From Chloroflexota bacterium (GTDB lineage Bacteria > Chloroflexota > Limnocylindria > Limnocylindrales > CSP1-4): a stretch of 10,257 nt of DNA. Location of the stretch: the NCBI GenBank assembly GCA_016875645.1, contig VGPE01000085.1, positions 1 through 10,257 of the forward strand, given 5' to 3'. The notes under the pieces were generated by a model that made no database searches, had not been told where the DNA came from, and was given only the letters and a program-made list of their open reading frames with translations. Below, in pieces: positions 1-6,254 of the stretch. The translations under genes and the position numbers were made by a program. Each line of letters begins with the position of its first letter. Positions within the stretch are counted from its first letter, which is position 1.

Positions 1-161
1 GCGACGAGGTCCTGGAGCACGTGCGGCACGAACCGGGCTGGGATGCCCATCTGGCTGGCGATCCGGCGCGCGCTGAGCGGCCCGTCCGCCGCTGTCGCGG
101 CGGCGAGCGCCAGCATGGCCCGCACGGCATAGTCGCCGCGCCGCGTCAGTTCGAGGCGCAT
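1..161 (-). CDS. Rrf2-family winged-helix transcriptional regulator, N-terminal part (truncated by the window edge)
   Basis: The minus strand from the ATG at 161 reads 53 codons without a stop and leaves the window. It begins MRLELTRRGDYAVRAMLALA and continues through SARRIASQMGIPARFVPHVL. This is the typical start of Rrf2/BadM-type regulators: an opening 'TRRGDYAVRAML' helix, then a helix-turn-helix in which 'IA..MGIP..FV..VLQDL' forms the recognition region. The family includes IscR, NsrR and RirA, which often carry an Fe-S cluster on three cysteines beyond about residue 90. That part is not in the window, so cluster binding cannot be judged. The gene starts 28 bases after the stop of the transporter-lipocalin gene on the same strand, so the two may be co-transcribed. 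No convincing Shine-Dalgarno sequence or own promoter is visible in the gap. The family call is firm; target and signal are unknown. Confidence 0.85.
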   Translation of the reverse strand, partial: MRLELTRRGDYAVRAMLALAAATAADGPLSARRIASQMGIPARFVPHVLQDLV

Positions 162-189
162 CGGTACGCCCGCGGCCTGCGTCGCGTCA

Positions 190-3100
190 TCAGCCGCCGG
201 CCTCACCCGGCAGGTAGCCCGTCAGCTCCACGTAGGCCTCGCCCTCGAGCGCGATCCCGTTTCGCGTCGCGCGCACGCGCTGCGATCCCTCCCAGTAGAT
301 CACTCCCGTCGATGCGCGGGTGTCCAGTTCCTGGTCCGCGATCGTGGGCTCCAGGTCAATGACCAGGGCGTCGGCGGGCAACTCGATCCGCCAGCCGGCC
401 GGGTAGACGGCGCCGGTCCGCGGGCTCGTCCAGGTCCGCGTCGATTCGAGGCGGAACGCGTCCGCCCGCAGGTGCTCGCTCCTGCCGTCGGGCCGCACGA
501 GGGTGCCGTAGGCCAGCGCTCGCCGGTCGTCGCGGTCGCGCACGATCGAAATCGTGAGGTCCGTTCCGTCGGCCAGGTTCACCGCGAACCAGTCCCAGCC
601 ACCGGCGCCGACCGAGATGAAGTCGCCCCACTGGTGGTCGAACCAGGCGATGCCCTCAACGGTCAGCGTTTCCGCCCCGAGCGTCACCGTGCCGGTCGCG
701 TCCATCCGGGTGCGGGAGTAGTAGTAGGAACTCCCGGCCGGCCCGAAGTCGAGCCAGCCGATGCCGTTGTGGAGGACGGGTGACCCGGTTGCTGAGACGA
801 CCAGGTCAATGCCGAAGCCGACCGCCTGTCCCTGCGCGGTCGCCTCGGCAGGGGAGACGTCGGCGCGCAGCTTGTCCAGGCCCTCGGCACCACGCATCGA
901 CCAGGGCGCGCCGGGCGCCACCTCGGGGCGCGTCGGGTCGAGGCCGCGGACGGTCAGCTCGAAGGCCACCGGCTCGCCCGTCACGCCGCGCGGCGAGGTA
1001 TCGACCTGGCGCCCGATCTCCGTCCGCTGTGCGTAGAGGAAGCGTGCGCCGGTCTCGTCGGTGAGCGCGAGGTGGGACGCCCAGGAGACGGGGAACTCGC
1101 CGCGCTCCGCACGGAAGATCACGAATTCGAAGCCGAAGCGGCGGCCGTTGCCGCCGGCCTCGTCAGCGCGCAAGTGCCCCGTGTAGTACCACCACTCGGT
1201 GAGGCGCTCGTGGGGGCCATCGTCGCGCGGGAACGCGAGCGGCACCGGGTCCGCGATCGGCGACGGCGCGGGCGCGGTCGGCGGCGCCGTCGAGCGGACG
1301 ACCGGCGGGTTCGCGAGGATCGGCGCCGTGTTGCAGCCGGCGATGACCGTGACGACCAGGGCGAGCGGAAGGGCCGCCCGCAGTGCCCCGCTGATCCCGG
1401 ACCCGACGAGGCGCCGCAGCCGCGCGGGCAGCCACCAGTTCCAGTCTCTCAGGAGCCGCATCGTGGCCGGGACCAGGAGGGCGCGCACGATCGTGGCGTC
1501 GAGGGCGACCGCGATTGCGATGCCGAGGCCGAGGGCCTTGATCAGCACGATGTCGGCGAACACGAACGACACCGCCACGACCACCACGATCAACGCCGCG
1601 CTGGTCACGATCCGGCCGCTCCGCTCGAGGCCTGTCGCCACCGCCTCGCGGTTGTCGCCGGTGCGGTCCCACGCCTCGCGCATCCGGGTCAGCAGGAAGA
1701 CCTCGTAGTCCATCGACAGCCCGAACAAGACGCAGAAGAGAATGACCGGCTGGCTCGTCTCCACGAAGCCGAGCGGCTGGAAGCCCAGCAGGGCGGACAG
1801 GTTCCCGTCCTGGAAGATCCAGACCAGCGCCCCGAACGACGCGACGAGCGAGAGGCCGTTCATCAGCAGCGCCTTGGCCGGCAGGATCACCGACCGCAGC
1901 AGCAGGAACAGCACGAGGTAGGTCGAGATGATGATGAACAGCGCGGAGCGCGGGAAGTCCGCTCCGATCCGGCTCACCACGTCAGTCACCTCGGCCGCGC
2001 CGCCACCCACCAGAACCGTGGCCACTGCCGGCGGCGCGAGCGGGCCGGTCCCAGTTCGCGCTGCCGCCCGCAGGTCTTCGACGAGGGCGCGCGCATCTGG
2101 GTGGTTCGGCCCGTAGGGTGTGTAGACCGTGAACGCGGTCAGGTTGCCGCGCGTCGTCGCCTCGAGGCGCAACTGGAGGTAGCGGTCTGGCGGACCGTTG
2201 CCCGCCGCGTACAGCAACTGGTACTGCTCGGCAGTCAGACGCGGGTCGGCGTCGACCAGGCTGACGATCCGCATGATCCGCTCGTCGGCCACGAGGCGGC
2301 GCGACCAGTCATGCAGGGCGGCGATGTTGGCCGGGTCGGTCACCGGGCCCGGCGTCCGCACCGCGAGCGAAAGAGGCGCAAAGTCCCCCTCGCCGAACTC
2401 CCGCGTCAAGAGGTCGAAGGACGCTCGCGATGGGACTGACGGCGGCAGGATGGTGGTGTCGGGTGCGTTGAATCGGACGTGGAGAAACGGGGCGCCCAGG
2501 ATCAGCAGCAGGCCCAGCGTCGGCACGAGGACGCGCAGCGGATGGTTCATCACCCGCCGGGCGAGCCTGGCCCATGCGCCATCCCCGTCGTTCGGCGCGC
2601 CGACCCGGCGGACCGCCAGCGCGTCGATGCGATCGCCGATCAGCGACAGGATGGCGGGCAGGAGCGTCAGCGCGGCCAGCACCGCGAGCGTCACGACCAC
2701 GGCACCCGCAACCCCGACGGAGCGCAGGATCATGAACTCGAACAGGACGAGGCCGATCAGGCCGAGCAGCACCGTCAGTCCGCTGAAGAAGACCGCCCGG
2801 CCGGCGGTGGCAACGGTCGCCTCCACGGCCCGCCCGACGCGATCGCCTCCGCCCGCGCCCGCGGCCAGTTCCTCGCGGAAGCGGCTCGTGAGCAGGAGCG
2901 AGTAATCGACGCCGAGGCCCAGGCCCAACAGCGTCGCGAGGTTGAGCACGAAGATGCTCAGCGGCGTCAGCGACGCGAGCACGAAGATCACCGCGAGCGC
3001 GACGAGGACCGAGGCGCCGCCGACCGCGAGCGGGACGGCCGCCGCGACGAGGGATCCGAAGACCAGCAGCAGCGTGAGCCCGGCGAGCGGCAGCGAGATC

Positions 3101-3651
3101 AGTTCGCTCCGGCGCAGGTCCTCTTCCGAGACCCGCTGCACGTCGCCGTAGAAGGCGGGACCGCCGGCCAGCGCCACCTCCAGGCCTGGTGGCTGGCGCA
3201 GCAGTGGCTCGAGCACGGGCAACGCGTCGGGCGAGGAGTCGGAAGGGAGGTCCAGCAGGACCACGTCGTACGCGGTCCGCCCGTCCGCCGACACCTGCCG
3301 CGGGGCCAGCTGGTGGGAAAGGATGCGGACGACGTGCGGGGCACCTTCGAACGCGCCGATGACGCTTGACGTCGCCGCGTGCCACTCCGGCGTGCCGGCC
3401 CGGCGCGAATCGCTGTGATAGATGACGGCCAGCGCAGAGGACGGCAGTCCGAGCTCGTCCTCAAGGAGGTGGCGGGCCCGGGCCGATTCGAGATCGTCGA
3501 GGCTGAACCCGCCGGCACGCAGCACGCCCGGAACCTGCGGCGCAAACGGCACCGCGACCAGCACCAGGACCGCCCAGGCCGCGATCACCAGCAGGCGCCG
3601 GCGATGCACGAAGCGCCCGAGGCGCGCGAAGGGTGTCATCGGGTGGGCCAC
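190..3651 (-). CDS. MMPL/RND-family transporter fused in frame to a C-terminal AttH/CrtC lipocalin-like domain
   Basis: An uninterrupted 1153-codon frame encodes two proteins normally found apart. Residues 1-750 are a complete MMPL transporter: first membrane segment near 18-36, an extracytoplasmic loop, a first membrane bundle near 184-338, a second loop near 390-565, and a second bundle near 569-732. The paired Asp-Tyr motifs of proton-driven MMPL pumps are present (GLGVDYSLLL, Asp249-Tyr250; GLSMDYEVFL, Asp648-Tyr649), and the domain ends with the usual NWWLPARLRRL. Residues 754-773 are a hydrophobic stretch ending VIAGC, like a lipoprotein lipobox, followed by a Pro/Ala-rich linker (778-808). 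Residues 815-1153 are an AttH/CrtC-type lipocalin-like domain: TEWWYYTGHL (818-827), YYYSRTRM (976-983), WFDHQWGDF (1003-1011), YWEGSQRV (1119-1126) and a C-terminal VELTGYLPG. Numbering starts at the GTG at 3651; an ATG at 3639, four codons later, is an equally good start. Export of a lipid or hydrophobic substrate handed to the lipocalin-like barrel is an inference. Confidence 0.9.
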   Translation of the reverse strand: MAHPMTPFARLGRFVHRRRLLVIAAWAVLVLVAVPFAPQVPGVLRAGGFSLDDLESARARHLLEDELGLPSSALAVIYHSDSRRAGTPEWHAATSSVIGAFEGAPHVVRILSHQLAPRQVSADGRTAYDVVLLDLPSDSSPDALPVLEPLLRQPPGLEVALAGGPAFYGDVQRVSEEDLRRSELISLPLAGLTLLLVFGSLVAAAVPLAVGGASVLVALAVIFVLASLTPLSIFVLNLATLLGLGLGVDYSLLLTSRFREELAAGAGGGDRVGRAVEATVATAGRAVFFSGLTVLLGLIGLVLFEFMILRSVGVAGAVVVTLAVLAALTLLPAILSLIGDRIDALAVRRVGAPNDGDGAWARLARRVMNHPLRVLVPTLGLLLILGAPFLHVRFNAPDTTILPPSVPSRASFDLLTREFGEGDFAPLSLAVRTPGPVTDPANIAALHDWSRRLVADERIMRIVSLVDADPRLTAEQYQLLYAAGNGPPDRYLQLRLEATTRGNLTAFTVYTPYGPNHPDARALVEDLRAAARTGTGPLAPPAVATVLVGGGAAEVTDVVSRIGADFPRSALFIIISTYLVLFLLLRSVILPAKALLMNGLSLVASFGALVWIFQDGNLSALLGFQPLGFVETSQPVILFCVLFGLSMDYEVFLLTRMREAWDRTGDNREAVATGLERSGRIVTSAALIVVVVAVSFVFADIVLIKALGLGIAIAVALDATIVRALLVPATMRLLRDWNWWLPARLRRLVGSGISGALRAALPLALVVTVIAGCNTAPILANPPVVRSTAPPTAPAPSPIADPVPLAFPRDDGPHERLTEWWYYTGHLRADEAGGNGRRFGFEFVIFRAERGEFPVSWASHLALTDETGARFLYAQRTEIGRQVDTSPRGVTGEPVAFELTVRGLDPTRPEVAPGAPWSMRGAEGLDKLRADVSPAEATAQGQAVGFGIDLVVSATGSPVLHNGIGWLDFGPAGSSYYYSRTRMDATGTVTLGAETLTVEGIAWFDHQWGDFISVGAGGWDWFAVNLADGTDLTISIVRDRDDRRALAYGTLVRPDGRSEHLRADAFRLESTRTWTSPRTGAVYPAGWRIELPADALVIDLEPTIADQELDTRASTGVIYWEGSQRVRATRNGIALEGEAYVELTGYLPGEAGG

Positions 3652-3704
3652 GGGGCGCGCGGACAGCCGGCGTCGCGGCGGGCGACGTGCGGGCAGGGGG
3701 TCAC
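3636..3704 (-). other. Possible short upstream reading frame (22 codons) ahead of the transporter gene
   Basis: On the minus strand a GTG at 3704 lies six bases after the -10-like TACGAT. It opens a 22-codon frame rich in Pro and Arg with two Cys codons. Its TGA (3638-3636) overlaps the ATG at 3639 of the transporter frame as ATGA, the arrangement used for translational coupling. No Shine-Dalgarno sequence precedes either the GTG at 3651 or the ATG at 3639, so coupling would supply a way to start translation. Short open frames are common in GC-rich DNA, so this is a weak call. Confidence 0.15.
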
Positions 3705-3710
3705 ACCGGG

Positions 3711-3716
3711 ATCGTA
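3711..3716 (-). promoter_or_regulatory. -10-like element TACGAT for the transporter gene
   Basis: Read on the minus strand, 3716-3711 is TACGAT, identical to the -10-like hexamer before the PLP-lyase gene (6413-6418). It would start a transcript about 50 bases upstream of the transporter start. No clear -35 box is visible. The call rests on this shared hexamer and its placement in a divergent intergenic region. Confidence 0.3.
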
Positions 3717-3747
3717 GCCCGAGGGTGGGCAGGACGCGTGAGACGCG

Positions 3748-3775
3748 TTCGAGGGCGCCGCGTGGCTGCTAGCAT
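3748..3775 (+). promoter_or_regulatory. Candidate promoter for the small membrane protein (TTCGAG - 16 - TAGCAT)
   Basis: A -10-like TAGCAT (3770-3775) is preceded by TGC, as in an extended -10, and 16 bases upstream lies a weak -35-like TTCGAG (3748-3753). Transcription would begin near 3782, giving a leader of about 60 bases that contains the GGAGG ribosome binding site. Confidence 0.35.
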
Positions 3776-3829
3776 GTCCGCCGACTCACCCTCGACGCCA
3801 CGTTGCCGCGTCCCGAGGAGGGCGCATCC

Positions 3830-3834
3830 GGAGG
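3830..3834 (+). promoter_or_regulatory. Ribosome binding site GGAGG that decides the GTG start at 3841
   Basis: GGAGG ends six bases before the GTG at 3841, an ideal Shine-Dalgarno spacing. It selects this GTG over other possible starts in the frame. Confidence 0.7.
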
Positions 3835-3840
3835 TCGCCG

Positions 3841-4164
3841 GTGCAGCTGTTCACGGTCATCTTCCAGCAGCCGATCCCGTTCGGGATTTCGCTGGTGCTC
3901 GCCGCGACCATCGTGCTCATCGTGCTGCGCGCCGCGATGGCGGCCGAGGAGCGTCGCCCGCGCTGGGTCCGCTTCATCACCAGCTCGAACATGCGGATCC
4001 TGTTCACGCTGCTCTTCGTGGGCTGGGCCGTGGTCTTCGGCATCGGCCTCCAGCTGGTGCCGCAGGAGGGCGCCAACTCGCCGTACGGCGGCATCGCCCT
4101 CATCGCCATGTTCAGCGGCTTCTTCATCATGATGGGCTTCCTCTGGGCGGTGATCGGGGAATAG
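3841..4164 (+). CDS. Small integral membrane protein with three predicted membrane segments, function unknown
   Basis: This is a 107-residue protein starting at GTG 3841 behind a strong GGAGG and ending with TAG. Three hydrophobic segments are visible: about 13-30 (FGISLVLAATIVLIVLR), 52-73 (RILFTLLFVGWAVVFGIGLQLV) and 82-105 (GGIALIAMFSGFFIMMGFLWAV). Between the first and second lies a basic loop (EERRPRWVR, 36-44), which by the positive-inside rule should be cytoplasmic. That puts the N-terminus outside and the C-terminus inside. No signal peptide, cysteine pair or catalytic motif is seen. I do not recognise the family. The gene stands alone: it is divergent from the transporter gene and separated from the aldolase operon by two hairpins. 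The start and coding status are convincing because of the ribosome binding site and the coherent hydrophobic pattern. Confidence 0.75.
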   Translation: MQLFTVIFQQPIPFGISLVLAATIVLIVLRAAMAAEERRPRWVRFITSSNMRILFTLLFVGWAVVFGIGLQLVPQEGANSPYGGIALIAMFSGFFIMMGFLWAVIGE

Positions 4165-4178
4165 CCGCGGATCCACTG

Positions 4179-4197
4179 CGCGGACTGACGGTCCGCG
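4179..4197 (+). terminator. Hairpin 15 bases after the small membrane protein gene
   Basis: CGCGGAC (4179-4185) and GTCCGCG (4191-4197) form a perfect 7-bp GC-rich stem with a five-base loop, shortly after the TAG. No T-run follows, so this would be a non-canonical terminator or an mRNA 3'-end stabiliser. Confidence 0.4.
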
Positions 4198-4225
4198 ACC
4201 GCAGCCGCGGACTCGTCGGGTCCCT

Positions 4226-4255
4226 CGCCTGCGGCGGCGGACGCAGCCGCAGGCG
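4226..4255 (+). terminator. Strong 10-bp GC hairpin between the membrane protein gene and the aldolase operon
   Basis: CGCCTGCGGC (4226-4235) pairs perfectly with GCCGCAGGCG (4246-4255) across a ten-base loop. It lies downstream of the first hairpin and about 45 bases before the operon's -10 element. It could be a second terminator or a regulatory palindrome for the operon. No T-run follows. Confidence 0.4.
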
Positions 4256-4299
4256 CCGATCCGATGCGTCCTCATCCGATCTCTCCACCCGACGGTGCC

Positions 4300-4305
4300 C
4301 ATACT
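4300..4305 (+). promoter_or_regulatory. -10-like CATACT of a predicted leaderless promoter for the aldolase operon
   Basis: CATACT ends seven bases before the ATG at 4313, so transcription should begin at or next to the A of the start codon. No Shine-Dalgarno sequence is present between it and the ATG. The same arrangement occurs before fumC and before the gene at 9359. Confidence 0.5.
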
Positions 4306-4312
4306 GGCGGCC

Positions 4313-5272
4313 ATGACCGGACCCACCCGCCGCGCGCCCCTCGTCCTCAACGGCGTCTGGGCCGCGATGCCCCTGCCGTGGAACGCCGATGGCTCGCTCG
4401 ACACGGGCGCGCTCAACGAGCTGGTGGGGCGCTACGCGGCGGCTGGCGTCGCGGGCGCGTACTGCACGGGCACCGACGGCGAGTTCCACACGCTCGAGGT
4501 CGACGAGTTCGCGACGGTCGCCACGGCCTTCGCACGCGCCGCCGAGCCACACGCCCTGCCCATCCAGGCGGGCACCGGCTGGCTGACGGTGCGCGGCGCC
4601 ATCGAGCGGACGCAGATCGCGCGCGACCTCGGGTTCCGCGCGGTCCAGGTGGTGCCACCGTTCTGGGTGCCCGTCAATGACACGGAGCGAGTCACGTTCT
4701 ACCGCGCGCTGGCGGACGCCGTCCCGGACGTCGGGATCATCCTCTACAACACCGAGCGGATCGGGAAGGTGCTCAACGCCGGCCAGATCCGGGCGCTGGC
4801 CGACGCCGTGCCCTCGATCGTCGGCTCCAAGTACGACGGCTGGGACCGCGAGGAATTCGCGGCGATCTGCGCGGCGACGCCCGACCTGGCGCACCTGCCG
4901 GTGGACGTCGGCATCGGACCGTCCGCGGCCTACCCGACGAAGGGCCTCAACAGCTGGGTCGTCAACCTGAACCCCGCCTGGATGATGGACTGGTGGCGGG
5001 CGATCGAGGCCGGGCACTGGGCCGAGTCGGACCGCCGCTACACGCTGGCGATGGCGCTCATGACCGACTGGGAGGCGATGCTCGGCCCGCTCACCGCGTC
5101 ATCCGCGCTGGCCAAGATCTGCACCCGGGCCGGGATCCTGCCCGAGATGCCGCTCCGGGTCCGAGCGCCGTACCGAGCCGGGACGGAGGACGATGTGGCG
5201 CGCCTCCGGAACCTGTTGGAGTCCGAGTACGCCGAGATGATCGAACAGCCGGTGGAGGCCTCTTCCCGATGA
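4313..5272 (+). CDS. DapA-superfamily (dihydrodipicolinate synthase/N-acetylneuraminate lyase type) class I aldolase or lyase
   Basis: This 319-residue protein has the size and (beta/alpha)8-barrel pattern of the DHDPS/NAL family. The Schiff-base lysine is Lys173 in IVGSKYDG and the catalytic tyrosine is Tyr145 in IILYNTER. The substrate-carboxylate loop reads CTGTDGEF (51-58), where true DapA has GTTGE. The segment aligned with DapA's aromatic 'TPYYN' motif reads VPPFWVP (114-120), without the second-subunit tyrosine used in lysine biosynthesis. The enzyme is therefore probably not DapA but a catabolic paralogue that cleaves or dehydrates a 2-keto-3-deoxy acid, usually releasing pyruvate. 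ATG 4313 is preferred over an in-frame GTG at 4295, because the -10-like CATACT lies between them. The stop overlaps the next gene's start (ATGA), so both are translated from one message. The substrate cannot be read from the sequence. Confidence 0.87.
   Translation: MTGPTRRAPLVLNGVWAAMPLPWNADGSLDTGALNELVGRYAAAGVAGAYCTGTDGEFHTLEVDEFATVATAFARAAEPHALPIQAGTGWLTVRGAIERTQIARDLGFRAVQVVPPFWVPVNDTERVTFYRALADAVPDVGIILYNTERIGKVLNAGQIRALADAVPSIVGSKYDGWDREEFAAICAATPDLAHLPVDVGIGPSAAYPTKGLNSWVVNLNPAWMMDWWRAIEAGHWAESDRRYTLAMALMTDWEAMLGPLTASSALAKICTRAGILPEMPLRVRAPYRAGTEDDVARLRNLLESEYAEMIEQPVEASSR
5253..5258 (+). promoter_or_regulatory. Ribosome binding site TGGAGG for the HpcH/HpaI aldolase
   Basis: TGGAGG lies inside the end of the upstream aldolase gene, ten bases before the ATG at 5269. 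Together with the ATGA overlap it fixes this start. Confidence 0.6.
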
Positions 5273-6051
5273 CCTATCAGAACCCCCTCCGCGCGATCTG
5301 GGACTCCGGGCGCGCCTCGTACGGCGGCTGGACCGGCAGCCCGGATCCGGTCTTCGCCGAATGGATCGCGGCCTGCGGCTTCGACGAGGTACTGATCGAC
5401 CAGCAGCACGGCGCGATCGATCCCAACCAGCTGGCGGCCCTGATCACCGGCGTGATGGCCGGCGGCGCCATCCCCATCACGCGCGTCGCCGCCAACGATC
5501 CCGCGCTGATCGGCAAATCGCTGGACATGGGCGCCCAGGGGATCGTCATCCCGATGGTCAACACCGCCGAAGAGGCGGCGCGTGCGGTCAAGGCGTGCCA
5601 CTACCCGCCGCGCGGCCAGCGCTCTATGGGCCCCATCCGCGCTCATCTCACGTTCGGCTTCGAACTCGAGGATCTGGAGTCGCCCGTCGTCATCGCGATG
5701 GTCGAGACGGCCGCGGGCCTGGACAACGTCGACGCGATCGCCTCGACGCCAGGCGTGGATGCCATCTACGTCGGCCCGGCCGACCTGTCCCTCGCCCTCG
5801 GCGTGCCGTATGACCGCAGCGCCCGGACCCCCGAGCAGGCCGCGATGCACGCCCAGGCCGTCGCGCACATCCTGGCCACCTGCCAGCGGCGCGGCATCGT
5901 GGCCGGCATGAACTGCCCCGACGGCGCGATCGCCCGCGGCTACGTGGAGCAGGGCTTCCGGATGGTCACCGTCACCTCGGATGCCGACATGATCCCGCGC
6001 GATGGGATGCGCGAACTGGCCGCCGCGAAAGGGCAGCCGGCGCCCGGCTGA
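5269..6051 (+). CDS. HpcH/HpaI-family class II (metal-dependent) aldolase
   Basis: This 260-residue protein has the usual length for HpcH/HpaI aldolases, which cleave 4-hydroxy-2-keto acids to pyruvate plus an aldehyde using a divalent metal. Visible active-site elements are IDQQHGAID with the catalytic His47, Arg72 in ITRVAANDP, the motif GAQGIVIPMVNTAEEA (88-103), the metal ligand Glu146 in AMVETAAG, and Asp172 in VGPADLSLALG. The QHG form, instead of the EHA of E. coli HpaI, marks a common subgroup of uncharacterised members. The ATG overlaps the preceding TGA by four bases. Two mechanistically different pyruvate aldolases in one operon suggest a sugar-acid or aromatic-derived keto-acid pathway. 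No dehydratase, dehydrogenase or transporter lies beside them to name it. The substrate is unknown. Confidence 0.9.
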   Translation: MTYQNPLRAIWDSGRASYGGWTGSPDPVFAEWIAACGFDEVLIDQQHGAIDPNQLAALITGVMAGGAIPITRVAANDPALIGKSLDMGAQGIVIPMVNTAEEAARAVKACHYPPRGQRSMGPIRAHLTFGFELEDLESPVVIAMVETAAGLDNVDAIASTPGVDAIYVGPADLSLALGVPYDRSARTPEQAAMHAQAVAHILATCQRRGIVAGMNCPDGAIARGYVEQGFRMVTVTSDADMIPRDGMRELAAAKGQPAPG

Positions 6052-6088
6052 TCGGGGCGGGTTCCGGCCGGCGTCGTGCAGGTGATGC

Positions 6089-6121
6089 ACGTACGAGCCG
6101 CACCACGGCCGGTTCGTGCGT
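6089..6121 (+). terminator. 12-bp stem-loop downstream of the aldolase operon
   Basis: Bases 6089-6100 pair with 6110-6121 along 12 positions, two of them G-U in RNA, around a nine-base loop. The stem starts 38 bases after the aldolase stop. There is no T-run after it. A smaller competing hairpin, CGTGCA-GGTGA-TGCACG (6075-6091), overlaps its left arm. A transcription end is likely, but an REP-like palindrome is an alternative. Confidence 0.4.
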
Positions 6122-6131
6122 CAGGCGCACG

Positions 6132-6152
6132 CCGCGGCGGCGCTTGCCGCGG
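6132..6152. repeat. 7-bp GC inverted repeat
   Basis: CCGCGGC (6132-6138) and GCCGCGG (6146-6152) form a perfect stem with a seven-base loop, immediately before the ten-G run. It could add to transcription termination after the aldolase operon. Confidence 0.35.
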
Positions 6153-6157
6153 ATCCA

Positions 6158-6167
6158 GGGGGGGGGG
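6158..6167. repeat. Homopolymer run of ten Gs
   Basis: Ten consecutive Gs lie in non-coding DNA. This is unusual even for a GC-rich genome, and is a slippage-prone or sequencing-error-prone tract. Confidence 0.8.
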
Positions 6168-6222
6168 TCCTCGTCTGAGCCGCGTCGACGGTGCGCCCCA
6201 TGCACCGATCAGCGATGTTGCG

Positions 6223-6254
6223 GTCCGTTCGTGCACACGGCGCATGAGCCGGAC
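6223..6254. repeat. Imperfect palindrome (12-bp stem with one bulge)
   Basis: GTCCGTTCGTGC (6223-6234) pairs with GCATGAG-C-CGGAC (6242-6254) when one C (6249) is bulged and G-U pairs are allowed. Its arms contain TTCGTGC and GAGCCG, the same words as in the arms of the stem-loop at 6089-6121 but in the opposite order, so the two palindromes may be related. Confidence 0.35.

Noticed and set aside
1072..3385. Long open frames on the plus strand and in the other minus frames across the transporter-lipocalin gene (for example 1072-2439, 2479-3369)
   Set aside because: Their products are Arg/Gln/His-rich low-complexity text with no motif, as expected when a GC-rich gene is read in a wrong frame. 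The minus-strand frame has family motifs throughout.
4165..4312. Coding extension of the DapA-like gene to the GTG at 4295
   Set aside because: The -10-like CATACT at 4300-4305 would lie inside the coding region, and the added residues are not conserved-looking.
5038..6090. Minus-strand open frame antisense to the aldolases
   Set aside because: Low-complexity shadow with no recognisable domain; the plus-strand genes have catalytic motifs, an ATGA overlap and a ribosome binding site.
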